DNA of 64,000 nt from Motacilla alba alba (lineage: Eukaryota > Chordata > Aves > Passeriformes > Motacillidae): contig NW_024037374.1 of assembly GCF_015832195.1 (NCBI RefSeq), positions 3,437,331-3,501,330 on the forward strand, read 5' to 3'. The notes beneath the pieces were generated by a model that saw only the letters and a program-made list of their open reading frames with translations, ran no database searches and had not been told where the DNA came from. The position numbers and the translations under genes are program-made. Positions 12,050 through 24,015 of the stretch are shown here, piece after piece. The first letter of the stretch is position 1. Every line of letters starts with the position of its first letter.

Positions 12050-12982
12050 TTAATATTTCTGAAAGCATCCAGTCTTCAGTGTCCACACTGCAGCCTTGAG
12101 CTCCTGGTTCCTCAGGCTGTAGATGAGGGGGTTCAGGGCTGGAGGCACCACTGAGTACAGAACTGACAGGGCCAGATCCAGGGGTGGGGAGGACATGGAG
12201 GGGGGCTTCAGGTAGGCAAACACTGCAGTGCTGATAAACAGGGACACCACGGCCAGGTGAGGGAGGCAGGTGGAAAAGGCTTTGTGCCGTCCCTGCTCAG
12301 AGGGGATCCTCAGCACGACCCTGAAGATCTGCACATAGGAAAAAACAATGAACACAAAACAACCAAATACCAAACAGGCACTAAGACCAAGAAGCCCCAG
12401 TTCCCTGAGAAAGGATTTGGAGCAGGAGACCTTCAGGATCTGGGGAATTTCACAGAAGAACTGGCCCAGGGCATTGCCATGGCACAGGGGCAGGGAAAAT
12501 GTATTGGCCGTGTGCATGAGAGCATTGAGAAAGGCACTGGCCCAGGCAGCTGCTGCCATGTGGGCACAAGCTCTGCTGCCCAGCAGGGTCCCGTAGTGCA
12601 GGGGTTTGCAGATGGACACGTAGCGGTCGTAGCACATGATGGTCAGGAGGGAAAGCTCTGCTCCCATGAAGAAGATAAACAGAAAGACCTGTGCAGCGCA
12701 TCCAGTGTAGGAGATGTTCCTGGTGTCCCAGAGGGAATTGTGCATGGCTTTGGGGACAGTGGTGCAGATGAAGCCCAGGTCAGTGAGGGCCAGGTTGAGC
12801 AGGAAGAAGAACATGGGCGTGTGCAGGTGCTGGCCGCAGGCTCCGGCGCTGATGATGAGGCCGTTGCCCAGGAGGGCAGCCAGGGAGATGCCCAGCAAGA
12901 GGCAGAAGTGCAGCAGCTGCAGCTGCCGCGTGTCTGCCAATGGCAGCAGGAGGAAGTGGCTGATGGAGCTGCTGTTGGACAT
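12050..12982 (-). CDS. Olfactory receptor, avian gamma-c / family 14-like
   Basis: An intact, intronless seven-transmembrane odorant receptor of 310 residues, the usual length for the family. It is expected in the olfactory neuron membrane, coupled to G-olf. I start it at the ATG whose first base is 12982 (MSNSSS, with an early N-glycosylation site), because an upstream in-frame start would be GTG. Visible family hallmarks are LHTPMFFFLLNLALTDLG in TM2, the TM3 end as MCYDRYVSICKPLHY, which replaces the mammalian MAYDRY, the TM6 start KAFSTCLPHL, and NPLIYSLRN in TM7. An acceptor-like site just upstream (TTCTTGAACAG, minus strand near 13010) fits a spliced 5' UTR. The gamma-c clade is hugely expanded in birds, and copies often convert one another. 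Ligand unknown. Confidence 0.95.
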   Translation of the reverse strand: MSNSSSISHFLLLPLADTRQLQLLHFCLLLGISLAALLGNGLIISAGACGQHLHTPMFFFLLNLALTDLGFICTTVPKAMHNSLWDTRNISYTGCAAQVFLFIFFMGAELSLLTIMCYDRYVSICKPLHYGTLLGSRACAHMAAAAWASAFLNALMHTANTFSLPLCHGNALGQFFCEIPQILKVSCSKSFLRELGLLGLSACLVFGCFVFIVFSYVQIFRVVLRIPSEQGRHKAFSTCLPHLAVVSLFISTAVFAYLKPPSMSSPPLDLALSVLYSVVPPALNPLIYSLRNQELKAAVWTLKTGCFQKY

Positions 12983-14640
12983 TTGCTGGGGCTGCACATA
13001 GAGACCTGTTCAAGAACAGTGAAGAGTTAGAGGAGATACCTGTAACCAAAATCAAAGGCATTTCCCATACACACTCCGCTATAGCACACAGACACCCTTC
13101 TCTGCTCATGAATTCTGGGGTTTTCTTTATAGGCTCCCTTGTATTTTTCCAGATATTCTTGGATATTAAAATCTCAGCATTTCTACTGCCCTCAGGGAGA
13201 ACAGAGTAAGTTCTCTGTGGCAAAGTGATGAGTGGAGAGTGAGGGGAGATGATCTGTCTTCTGACCTGTTCAGAGTTTCTTTAAGCTTTAACATTTCTCA
13301 AGTGGAGGGTGATAACCTTCCCATGCTTCCCATAATATTTCACCAGGTACTGCTGAGAGCAGATGGATCCACCATAGCCCAGCTCCACATTTGTAGACAA
13401 GGACTCACGTTGCTCATTTCACCAACCCAGCAGCATTTTCAGTGCCAGAACACCTCTGCCTTTCCCCATCAACCTTATAACTCAGAGATGCTCTAGGACA
13501 GGTTTGCATCCTGGATTGAAGCTCCCAGCTTGGACTGAAATCTCAGGGAGACTTCCAAGGGTCCTTATGATGGCATTGGATTGAGGGAGATGCAGCTCCT
13601 TCCCTGGCTGCACTGACAGCATTGCCCAGAGCCGAGCACTGGGGACAGCGTCACCCTGAGCCAGCTGTGCCCCCTGCCAGAGCCCCCAGTGCCGGGCAGC
13701 TGCTCCCAGCCCTGTGCTCTGCAGAGGGAACTGGGCCCGGGGCTGCAGAGCTGCCCCACGGCTCTGCTGCAGCTCTGCCTGCACAGGAGGGGCTTCACGC
13801 CTTGGAGCCCCAGCCCTGAGGGCAGAGGCTTGGCTGGGGGACAGGAGGGAGGGGGCTTGTTCAGAGGGAGGCGCTGCACTGGAGGGGCTCCTGTGGACAT
13901 CTCTAAACTCTCCCTGCCACAGCATTTCTGGGTTTTGCGTTCTCTCATTGCCTGAGCTTCTGTCTCTTTGCTTTCTGGAGATTTTCCTTCTGGAGCTGTT
14001 TCCCTGTGCCTGATCTCTCCCTGCCAGCACTCACAGACCCCAAATCTCTGGGCATTCTCCTTGGCCCTACAGAAGCCTGCCTGTTTGCAGGGCACGGGCT
14101 GGGGGCAGGTTCTGTTTGCAGCTTGGAGAAAGGACAGCTCAGACTGAGCCTGAGGGGTCCAGCAAAGGTGATGCTGCTGCTGTCCATGGGCAGAGAGGCT
14201 GAAAGCACATTAGGGATCTCCTGTGAACCTATAGATCACTAAAAGCAACAGTTCATATGTCTCAGGAACTCGTCAAAAATCATAATCAACCATTAATATT
14301 TATGCCCCCTCCCTGCCATTCACCACTAGTAGGAAACTGAATACCCAGTGTATGCAAATTTCCTCATTTTTATCAAAATCCTTATCTTGGAAGTATTCTA
14401 TGACTAATCAAAACCCCTCAGCATGTCAGAGCTTCATGAGCATTTCACCTTCCCTGCACCAGAAATAATCAGAGTTGTACTCACAGAGTCTGTAGGCATT
14501 GGCATGTTCCAGCTTTCAGAGATCACTCCAGGAGCTGCAGCTGCATTGTCCTGCAGCCAGAGGTTCCTGTGCCAAGGGCTGGCAGGGATTCTGCCCCAGG
14601 CACTTCTCAGCACCTTCCCAGCCCTGACTGATTGAAGCTC
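12983..14640 (-). other. 5' flank of the olfactory receptor
   Basis: No second receptor or other gene is recognisable. A GC-rich block (13600-13900) and an AT-rich block (14240-14420) are present. An untranslated first exon of the receptor is probably here but cannot be placed. Confidence 0.35.
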
Positions 14641-15190
14641 TCTGTGCCTCTGTGCTGTGCCCGGGCTGGCTGCAGGCAGTGCCCCAGCCCTGCTGGGCTG
14701 GCAGAAGAGCTGCTCAGCAAGAGAAATGTGCTTTTCAAGCTCTTCTTGGTTACCAGCAGCTGCCTCTGTGCCAGCAGCCCAGCCCAGCTCAGCAGCACAG
14801 ACACAGCACAAGGACTTTAATGACCCTCTGGGGCTTTGTGCTCAGTCCCTGAACATCAGTCCCTGAGAGGCAGCTGAAGAAACCTCTGCAGAACTCCAAG
14901 TCAGAATCACACTCCAAAGTTTCTTGGACTTTTAATGGGTCCCAGGGAGGGACACGACTGAGAAAGTATCCCCAGGCCCCAGGCAGAGCAGAGAACTGCA
15001 GGCAGTGATGACAGGTGGGGACAAAGAGAAGCCAAGGCTTGGTGCCCTGGGGCACAGCAGGCTCTGTGCCACCAAGGGCTGGCAGGAGACACCTTGTCCT
15101 GAGCCACTGGGGCCTCCTGGCACAGCCCCAGCCAGGCTGGCCACTGGCAGCCCCTTGTCCTGCCCTCAGCATCCCCCCCTAGCCCACATG
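14640..15190 (-). repeat. Inverted partner of 3400-4300
   Basis: From about 14770 to 15100 the reverse complement matches 3840-4130, including CAGCACAGACACAGCAC and GGACTTTAATGACCCTCTGG. The pair is separated by about 10.5 kb and brackets the olfactory receptor. Confidence 0.6.
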
Positions 15191-15860
15191 CCAGTGGCCT
15201 CAAGGATCTGCTGGAAGGAGTCCCTGGGGAGCCTTGCTCAGCAATGGCCCTGGGGGCTCCTTCATGCTCCCAGGGACTGCAGGCTTTTCAAAGGACTTTG
15301 GCTTTGGCTTTTGCCTTGGAGTCTCTGAGAGGTTTGTGCAATCATGGCCTCCAATGATCTGCTGTAATTAGTCCCTGGAGAGGCTTTGTCAGTAACAACA
15401 CTCAGTGGGGCTCATTAATGCTTCCAGGTACTTCAGTTATTTTCAGGTACTTGGTGTTTCCCTTTTGACACAGACTCTGTGAGAGGTTTGTGCAATCATG
15501 GCCCCAATTATCTGCTTTAACGAGTCCCTTGAGAGCTTTGTACTGATACTCAGTGGGGCTCATTAATACTTTGAGATACTCAAGGTTTTTAACATACTTT
15601 TGATTTTCCTTTCCACACTGAGTCTTCTGAGAGGTTTTTGTGCCATCCTGGCCTCCAATTCTCTCCTCCAAGGAGTCCATGGGCTGCCTGTGTTGGGGAT
15701 AGTCCGCCGTGTGACCCATTCATCCTTTGAGACACTTCTGAAGTTTCTTCTGACTTTGACTCCTGGAGAGGTTTGTGCAATCTTCTCTCAGGCCATGAAG
15801 TTCAAGGGCTCAGCTCCAAATGCACCACGGGGCTCATTAGGATCAAGCAAGTCCTGACAA
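15190..15860 (+). repeat. Tandem repeat, ~150-bp unit
   Basis: Three to four diverged copies share GAGAGGTTTGTGCAATCATGG, split by small changes, plus CAGTGGGGCTCATTAAT and GAGTCCCTTGAGAG blocks. Copies start near 15310, 15470 and 15620, with a partial one near 15760. No gene is visible. Confidence 0.65.
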
Positions 15861-16135
15861 ACCATTTCTGTGCCTTGATTTGCCTCTGCTCTAATGCAGT
15901 TCATTAGGAAGTTTTCCTTTGACAGGAGAAATATTTCAAAGAGCTTTTAAGAAATATGTAATCTTCTTTTAAAGAGTATATTTTACTACTGTTCTCTTTA
16001 GAAAAGAGCTGATTGCAACATTCTCTGATTGGTATTGATGTAGGGCTGCTCCTATGGAGGTCTTGCCAGGTCAGAGAAATTGTACCTTGGAGCTGACCCA
16101 GTGTGAACAACCTTGTCTCACATTCCCCAACCCCA

Positions 16136-16559
16136 TGTGAGAAACGATTTTGACTTTTAAAAATTTAAATGGTTTATTAAGATCTTATCAAAATACAACA
16201 GAAGACTGAATAAAGAAAAGAACACAGCGCCGGTAGCAAAGGATTCAGTCACCATGTGCTCATCTACAAAATAGATGCTCTGTCTTTTATACCTCTAGCC
16301 CCTCCCAAAGTCTTGTCAATCAGCTGCTTCTTCACTGTCCAGAGGTGGAGATCACTGTCTTACACCCTGATTGGAGGTCAGGTGCTGCCATAGTAACAAG
16401 CCGACCCTCCCAAATGCCCCAACTACAACACCCATCCTATGATAACAATTCAAGGCAGAAGGGAAAGATAACTATACATCTACAAAACTTCTCTTAACAT
16501 ATACTTAATATTCACCCTATAATTGTGACAGTCAACTGTAGGATTACTCATCTAAAACA
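16136..16559 (-). repeat. 3' LTR of the gammaretrovirus-like provirus
   Basis: On the minus strand it begins TGTTTTAGATGAG and ends TTTCTCACA. It retains a TATA box (GGTATAAAAGAC, near 16290) and AATAAA (CTTAATAAACC, near 16172). It is preceded by the polypurine tract. Confidence 0.88.
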
Positions 16560-16577
16560 CCCCCCCTTTTCTTTTTC
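16560..16577 (-). other. Polypurine tract
   Basis: Minus-strand GAAAAAGAAAAGGGGGG directly abuts the TG start of the 3' LTR, as expected for plus-strand priming. Confidence 0.85.
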
Positions 16578-17155
16578 TAGAAGTCATTTTGCTTGAACAA
16601 TTGAGTAAAAAATTTTCTCTTTCTCTTGAATGAGTCATACCAGCATCTGTCAATGTGGGCAAGGACAGTGGGAACAGGAGAAAAAAAATCTCAGGTTTTC
16701 CTTACACACACTTATTTGGAATGGACAAAAGGGCATCACAGAGGTCCAGTATGGCTTGGACTCCCATCTACCGTGCCTATGTGGCTGCTGCCCATAGTCA
16801 GTGTATCTTAAGATACACTGAGGCCAACTTTTAATACAACAGGGACTCGAGGTCTTGCCCTCTAGTCCCTGTTGTATTAAAAGACAATTGAGGAATGACA
16901 GAGGTCCAGTATGGCATTTTATCCCTACCTTACCATGCCTACAGGGTTGCTACCCACAGCAGGACTATGGAGCCTTCTTGGTGGTGAACACAGGGGCCAA
17001 CCTGGTCTTGCCCTCCTTCCTTTGTCTTATTTTCTTAAAGAAGATGTCCCATTACCTTTTTCAGTCCCTTGTGAACTTCCCCTCACCAGATGCTGGTAAT
17101 TCTCACCTATGAAAACAGGAAGACAGTTCTCAAACTAGTTGGTGGAAGCTTGACT
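16578..17155 (-). other. Non-coding tail in place of env
   Basis: About 580 bp with no env motif in any frame. It contains two imperfect direct copies of a CAGAGGTCCAGTATGGC block (16738 and 16899, plus strand). Between them are an 18-bp perfect palindrome (16801-16818) and an inverted repeat with 20-bp arms (16828-16847 and 16864-16883). Confidence 0.7.
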
Positions 17156-20100
17156 CTACTTTTTGGGCGTCTTGGTGTTTTTCTGCTTGTCTTTCAGTCT
17201 CTCCTTGAAAGTCAATCTTGTTTCACCCAGCCTGGATGTTATAGTCCACTCTCTGGGTTCTTCTACCAGGCCTTTGACTCTGTTGGCATGAGTCCATTCC
17301 CACTCTGCAGTTCGTACAGCCGATTCAGTGGTGAGCAGTGCCTGAAAGGGACCTTCCCACTGAGGAGTTAGAGGCTGATCTCTCCATGACTTAATCATCA
17401 CCCAATCCCCAGAATTAATATTATGGATTCTGAAATCCAGGGTGGCAGTTTGAGGAATTGCCCCTTTATGTCTTAGCCCTTCTAAGGTTTGTGCTAGAGG
17501 CAGAACATATTTCTTGGCATTGGCTTCCCCTTCCTCATAGGGGGCAACCTTCTGGGGTGAGGTCAGGAAGAGTAACCCAAACATCATTTCACAGGGTGAC
17601 ACCCACAGATCTGACTGGGGTTGGGTTCTAATACTTAAGAAGGCCAAAGGGAGACATTTTATCCATGACATTTGGGTTTCAATCATTAGCTTAACTAGAG
17701 ACATTTTCAGAGTTTGATTCATCCTCTCTACACAACCAGAACTCTATGGATGCCATGGAGTGTGCAATTCCCATTTTACTCTCAGGGCCTGAACAACTTT
17801 CTGCAATACATTCCATGTGAAATGAGTTCCCTGGTCTGAATCAATCCTGTTTGCCATCCCATATTGGGGAATGATTGATTCTAGAAGTGTTTTACTCACA
17901 ACATTGGCATTGGCTTTCACAGTGGGTGCCACCTCTACCCAATGAGCCATGTGATCTGCTATCACTAGCAAAAACTTCCACTGTTGTACGTGGGGAAGCT
18001 TGGTAAAGTCTCCTTGGATGTTTTGGAAGGGCTGCAAGGCTAGTTCTCCCTCTCACCTGGATGTTTTCCTCATGACCTTCTTGTTTACTTGTTGACATAT
18101 CACACACCATTCAGTTACTTGCTTAGCCATTCTGAGAATTCCTATGCATCCTTAATCCCTTAGAAATTGATCACTTAGCATTTGTGTACCCCAATGTGTT
18201 GTTGCATTTTTGCCTTCTAGCATTTTCTTGGCCTGGGTTTTATTCAACATTTGCCTCCCACCTGCTAATCTCCACTTCCCTTCGTTATCTTTCTTGGCTC
18301 CTATTTTGAGGAGTTCTTCCTCTTCTTTCCCACTGAAAACGGGGACTTTTTCCATTTATCTCATAGCTTTTAATACTACTGTTAGTTTTTCTGTCGCTGA
18401 TTCAGTTGCATTTTTAGCTTCTAAATCAGATAAATTGTTCCCTCGCGCCTCCTAAGTCACCTCTTTTTGGTGTCGTTTGACATACACCACTGCTACTTCC
18501 TCTGGCAATTGTAAGGTTTCTAACACTTCTAAAACAAATTTTTCATGAATCAGTCCCTTTCCCTTTGAATTTAATAGTCCCCTCTCTTCCCAAATTTTGC
18601 CAAAGGCATGCACTACTCCAAAAGCGTATTTTCAGTCGGTATATGTTGTTCCCCTTTCCTGTGCCAATATTTCCAGAGCTCGCTTTAGGGCATATAGCTC
18701 ACACCCTGGGCTGACCAGCTGGAAGGTGACTTTTCTATGGCCACTCACCCTTCATCCACTACAGCGCACCCCGATACCCTGTGCCCCTTTATTACCTGTG
18801 AAGATCCATCGATGTGCAGCCCTTTTCCACCTTGGAGTGGTTGATCTGTTAGGTCCTCTCTTGCTTTAGTTTGATAGTTTATAACCTCTAGGCAATTATG
18901 CATTAGTGCCTCATCTGGTTCTCCATACAAAAACTGGGCAGGGTTGAGTTGTTTACTCACAATTAGCTCTAAACCATTATCTATTAAGATGGCTTCTTAC
19001 TTTAGCACTCGGGAATCAGTGAGCCATTTCTCAGCCTTTTGGCTTAGGATACTTCTAACTGAGTGAGGAGTGTACACTTTCAATTTTCTCCCAGAGGTTA
19101 ATTTTTTTCTTTTTTCTATGAGTAGAGAAGTTGCTGCCACTGCCTGAATACAGGTCGGCCATCCCCGGCTGACAGGGTCTAGCAGGTTTGATCAACAGGC
19201 CACTGGTTTCCTGGATCCTCCCCAGTCCTGGGCTAGTACTCCATGAGCTACCCCTCTTTCTACATCTACAAACAGATGGAAGGGTTTGTCTAAGGCAGGA
19301 AGACTCCGTGCCGGTGCACTAACTAATTTTTCTTTAAAGTTTCAAACTTTTGTTCATCATCTTCTTCCCACCCAATCTCTTCTTCTACTAGCTTTTCATA
19401 CAAGAACTTGACGGCTTGCATGTATCCTGCAATCCACAGCCCACAGTATCCCAACAAGCCTAGAAACCTTCTAACTTTTCTATTTGTTTTTGGCCATGGG
19501 GGTGAGGCTATCCCTGCTATTCTCTCAGGGTTCAGCTGCTGGCTTCCTTGACAAATCACATGTCTTAGGAATTTTACTTCCCTCTCTACAAACTGGAGTT
19601 TCCCTTTTGATACTCAAAGTCCTTGTCCCCCAGAAAATTTAACAATGCTATGGTGGATTCCCAAACTTTGTTTTGTTCCCATCCTGAGAGAAGCAAATCA
19701 TCTACATACTGGATGAGCTTTATCTCAGGTTTGATGGAGAAGAGTTGTAGCACTTCTCCCAAGGCTTGACCAAATAGGTTTGGGGATTCGGAAAACCCTT
19801 GGGGTAACCTAGTCCACCGAAGCTGTTGCTTCCTCCCAGAATCGGGGTACTCCCATTCAAAGGCAAATATATCCCTACTTTTCTCTGCCAGTGGACATGC
19901 CCAAAAAGCATCTTTTAGGTCTATCACGCTAAACCACTGGTGTGATGGGGGATATTACTCAGTAGTGTATAGGGGTTAGGCACTACTGGGTACCGATTCA
20001 CTGTTTTTTTGTTCACTTCTCTTAAATCTTGAACAAGCCTGTAAGCCCCATCTGACTTCTTTCCTGGTAATATGGGTGTATTATGGGGGGACATACATGG

Positions 20101-20660
20101 TTCCAAGGTCCCATCCTCAAGTAGGTCCTGGATCACCGGCCATAGTCCTCATCTCCCCTCCAGGCAGAGTGGATATTGCCGCAACCAGCCTGGATGGCTC
20201 TCAGCAACTATTTTTATTACTATAGGTTTCATGTTCAATTTACCTCAATTTTCCAGTTTTGCCCACACCATCTCATGAATTTTGCCCTCATCCTCTTCCC
20301 TTAATTGCAGAAGCTTAACCACCATCTTCCCTTCCTCTAGGAGTACTCCAATGTCTAACTGCACCTCTAAATCCCACCCTAATAAATTGCACCCTGCTTC
20401 TGGAACTAATAGAACATCCCCGATTCCTATTTTATTTGCCCCTTTAAACTTTACTTCCTTTATAGCTGAGACCTTGAACCCCTCTCCTTTTGCACCTACT
20501 ACTTGAATGCTATCTTGGCCCTTTTTTGCACCCCTTTAGGATTCTACCAACACAAGTTCTTTCAGCCCCCATGTCTACTAGGAATTAAAATTCTTCCTCC
20601 TGGGGGCCTATTTTTAAAGTTATCAAGGGCTCCTGATGGTATTCTGTCCCCAGGAGGTAG
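17156..20660 (-). pseudogene. pol: pro-pol remnant (protease, RT, RNase H, integrase)
   Basis: Segments occur in the expected order. At the protease active site the aspartate codon is 20573-20575, within LVDMGA, where the family has DTG or DSG, so the threonine is lost. Reverse transcriptase has the LPQGF motif and YVDD at 19697-19708 (open 19586-19927), with neighbouring pieces at 19924-20136 and 19323-19559. The RNase H region (about 18745-18960) retains an IDGSS motif. Integrase includes the catalytic-core stretch SDQGTHF (open 17744-18037). Its C-terminal domain (open 17156-17722) has GDWVMIKSW and a WEGPFQALLTT block typical of gammaretroviral integrases. Several stops and frame breaks separate these pieces. 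Confidence 0.87.
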
Positions 20661-20674
20661 AGCCCCTGACACCC

Positions 20675-22165
20675 CTAATCTTCCACTTCTCCTTTTTGCT
20701 CAGTCTCACAGACCCTCAGCTCCTTTTCCTTCTGGGGGCAATTCTTTCTGATATGTCCATCCTCTTTACAGTAAAAGCAAACTGCTCCTAGGTTCCCCCG
20801 TTTACCAAACTCTCCTTTTTGTGCCCAGTCCCAAGGAGCTGCATCCCCCCTCCATCTATCTCCCCGCACTCAGAATCCCCCTGCCTTACCTGGGTTGTTC
20901 TTCACGTGCTGGTTTCCTCCCCTAATGGCAGTTGCCATTCCCTTGGCTTTTGCCTTGGCCTTCTCTTCGTCCCTCTTCACATACACCTTCTGTGCTTCCC
21001 TTTAAAGATCCTCTAACCTCCTTTCTTGATAGCCATCTAACTTCTCTCACTTTCTCCGGATATCTGGCCAGGGCATAAGTGACCAAATTTATCTTTAGTA
21101 AGATCTGTCCGGCCACCGTGTCAGGGTCAACTCCTGAATACTGCCTCATATTTTTCCTCAACATTTCTAACTACTCTGTTGGGGTTTCTTCCCTCTTCTG
21201 CTGCTCATCAAAAGCCTTACGGGCTTTTTGATGACATGGAGCTGCCTCTTTGATACCTCTTATAATCAATATTCTATATTCCTCCATGTCTTGCCCTCCC
21301 CCAGTGCTGTTGTGGTCCCAGGTGGGGCACGCTGTGGGCATTTTCAGATCCCCAGGGGGTCCTTGCACATGCTCCCTTTCCCATATTCATATCCCAGCCA
21401 CCTGGATCATCTGTGTTTCATCTGGTGTGAACAACATTGTCATTATTGATTGCATTTCCTCCCATGTATAAATATTGGGCCCCAGAAACTTGTCTAACTG
21501 CTCCGCTAACCCGAGGGGGTCCTCTAATAGTCCTTTTAGTTCCTTTTGAAACATTCTCACCTCAGAGGAACTGAGAGGTACGGTTACAAATCCAATTCCT
21601 CCCTGTACCCCCCAGGGGTACTTCCCTCAGGGGGTACAGTCCCAATGCCTGGCTCCCATCTTCTGATCTGCTTTCCTCTCTTTGTGCTCCCCTGCTCCTG
21701 GTGTTCTGGCTGGGCCCATCAGGGGCTAGGGGAGGTGCAGCTGGAGCTCCTGGAGGTGGGGCGGGCGGGTGGTAAGTGGTCTAACGGGTCCCACTCTGTA
21801 TGTTCTGCTACCTTAAACATGCTCACCTTCGAGGGTGCGGTTTCCCCTTCCCAGCAAGCAGCACAGTCACTCTCCTCCTGATCGAATAGTTTCTTAGCTC
21901 TTACATACATGTTTAATGCTTGGCATATCCATCCCTCCTCTGACCCATATCTCGGCCAGTATACATGACCACTCCTAATTTCCCCTCTGGTCCACTCCAA
22001 TATGCAGTACTGAACCATTCTGCTCTCGTCCTTATCTCTGGTGTTGGGGTCATATTTCCATCGGGCAAGCTTCCTTCCCAGTGGACTATCTGGGGGCATG
22101 TCCATAGGTTCCTCTTCGATCTCTGCTTCTTCCTTTGGGGATTCGCTGCTCACCCATGATCCCAT
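20675..22165 (-). pseudogene. gag: gag remnant (matrix, capsid, nucleocapsid)
   Basis: This encoded the structural polyprotein. The ATG at 22165 gives MGSWVSS, whose glycine 2 would be the myristoylation site, and a matrix-like region runs open to about 21719. Capsid-like segments follow at 21171-21368 (KREETPTE, the gammaretroviral capsid helix region) and 20922-21164, in different open stretches. The nucleocapsid part at 20675-20869 has a single Cys-His box, CFYCKEDGHIRKNC (Cx2Cx4Hx4C). One box rather than two is the gammaretrovirus pattern. Stops between the segments make it non-functional as a whole. Confidence 0.85.
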
Positions 22166-23254
22166 CCTGACCAGCAGATCCCAGGTCTGCCCCCGACAGA
22201 GCCCACCCTTCTAGCCACAGGCCCTGCCGACAGAGCCCGCCTCCCTACGAAGGGCGAGGGAAAGGGGAAAAAAATAAACCAGGGGAGGAGGAATGAGTAG
22301 GAAAGGGAAGAGAGAGAGGAAAAAGGAGGGGAAAAAGGGAGAGAGAGAAAAAACTAGGAAAAAAACTTTACCTCTCTTCTGAAGTCCTACAGTCCAGGGG
22401 CTTCCGTCCCCGCCCCCGGCTCGGCTCGTTCCGCCCCGACTTGCCGCGGCACAGCTTGGCTAAGGTCTGCCCCTGGTCCCCCCTGGCTTGGTTAAGCAGC
22501 TCCGCCCCGAGTCGCCCCGGCACGGGAAGTGTCACACCTGCTACAGGGTGACCCCAGTGCTGCAAACCTCTCGGCGCTTGTCCCGTTCCCAGCCCGATCT
22601 CAGCTGGCTCCGGGAACCACGGAGCTGTTTGCGCCCAAGAGCCGTCCCCGCCCGAGCTCGGCCCGGCCCGCCGGCACTTGCCCCGAAAGCAGCGCTGGCT
22701 GCTGCCGCTCGGCCAGCCCGGAATAGCACAGCGCTGGCTGTGCTGCCCCTGAAACTGCCCCTGGCTACCGCCGCTCGGCCGGCCCGGAATACCACAGCGC
22801 TGGCCACACGCTAGAGCCCGGGGCTGCCCCGAGTGGGCCCCCACTCGACCCCCTTTGTGTGCGCTGGCTCTGCGCTGCCAAATCCTTCACAAACCCTTCT
22901 GTCTCACACGTCCCGCCGGCCACGGGGGAAATCCCCTCTTTCCTCTTCACCCCGCGTCCCGCCGTTCTCTCCAGCCGCCCAGTACCCTAAAGCTCCAAGG
23001 GACCAGGACGGGTCTGGTATAGCACTGGCGTGGAGTTCGCTTTCCTAGAGCGGAATTACAGAGTAATTATCTGGCCAAAAAATAGTACACAACCCTCTTC
23101 TTCTCTTTTCTTGATCCAGCCTCCTGTTGTCTCTGGGCTTCAGCCTGCGATCACCGGTGGCCCTGGGTGTGTCCAATAGACTCCGTGAAATTTGTGGTGT
23201 GGCTGTGCCTCTTTTCAAAAACTCCTAGTGCCACCGGGGCGAGGTGTTTATCCA
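22166..23254 (-). other. Provirus leader, GC-rich
   Basis: The region between primer-binding site and gag. 22380-22980 is markedly GC- and CpG-rich, with imperfect internal duplication of a CGGCCCGGAATA block (about 22715 and 22780). A packaging signal would lie here but cannot be identified by eye. Confidence 0.5.
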
Positions 23255-23272
23255 GGATGAGCACCCCAAAAA
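23255..23272 (-). other. Primer-binding site, proline-tRNA-like
   Basis: Just inside the 5' LTR the minus strand reads TGGGGTGCTCATCCTGGAT. This resembles the proline-tRNA primer site of gammaretroviruses (TGGGGGCTCGTCCGGGAT) with a one-base insertion and substitutions. The assignment is tentative. Confidence 0.5.
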
Positions 23273-23273
23273 T

Positions 23274-23699
23274 TGTGAGAAATGGCTACTCAGTTTATTA
23301 TAATTTTAGAAAGGCTTAGTAAACCTTATCCAAATTACAACAGAAGACTGAACAGAGAAAATGTTACAGCACTGGGAGCAAAGGATTTTCCCCACCATGT
23401 GCTCACCCACACAATGGAGGTTCAGCCGTTCAACCCTTTAGCCCCTCCCAAAGCTCTGTCCATCGACCCCTTCTTCGCTGTCCAATGGTGGAGATCACTT
23501 CCTCAAATCCTGATTGGAGATCAGATGTCGCCATAGTGACAATCCGACCCTCCCAAATATCCCAAACCCTGGCTGTCCCTTGACAACAATGCAAGGGAGT
23601 AAAACATAACTATAAACCTATAAAACTTTTCTTAACCTATATACATGATATTTGTCTGTTAATTGTGAGAGTCAATCATCGCATTACTCATCTGTCACA
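23274..23699 (-). repeat. 5' LTR of the gammaretrovirus-like provirus
   Basis: On the minus strand it begins TGTGACAGATGAG and ends TTTCTCACA. It holds AATAAA in TTATAATAAACTG near the end. It pairs with 16136-16559. Confidence 0.85.
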
Positions 23700-23829
23700 C
23701 AGACACAGAGTGGCTGTCCCTGAGCTCCAGCGCCTCCAGTTCCTGCTGCAGGGCCAGACCTGACTCTGCTGCTCTGCTGGGCTGGGGCAGGGGCAGGGAA
23801 AGGCTGAACTGGGCAGTGCCAGGAAGAGG

Positions 23830-24015
23830 AAAACAATGGAGCCTTGTCCCCATGAGGCCCCACAGTGTCAGAATGGTCTCCGTGGTTCCATGAGGCCCCA
23901 CAGTGTCACAATGGCCCCTTGGTTCCATTCAGCCCCACAGGGTCACCATGGTCCCCTGGTCACACAAGGCCCTGCAGTGTCACAAGGGCCCCTTGGTTCC
24001 ATGGAGCCCACAGGG
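23830..24015 (+). repeat. Minisatellite A, short block
   Basis: Four to five units of the form CCATGAGGCCCCACAGTGTCA plus AATGGCCCCTTGGTT lie between the two proviruses. Confidence 0.8.

Larger units (their letters stand above)
16136..23699 (-). mobile_element. Env-less gammaretrovirus-like endogenous provirus
   Basis: A complete-length but decayed class I ERV on the minus strand. Its two LTRs of about 425 bp (23274-23699 and 16136-16559) match along their whole length but differ by many substitutions, so the insertion is not recent. Order from the 5' LTR is primer-binding site, GC-rich leader, gag, pro-pol, a short non-coding tail, polypurine tract and 3' LTR. Between the integrase end (about 17156) and the tract there are only about 580 bp, too short for env. 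Gag and pol carry stops and frame changes, so no full-length polyprotein is encoded. Four-base flanks (CCCA left, CAGA right, plus strand) are not a clean target-site duplication. Confidence 0.9.

Noticed and set aside
12257..13030. 257-codon plus-strand frame opposite the olfactory receptor
   Set aside because: Antisense shadow; the minus-strand frame has all receptor hallmarks.
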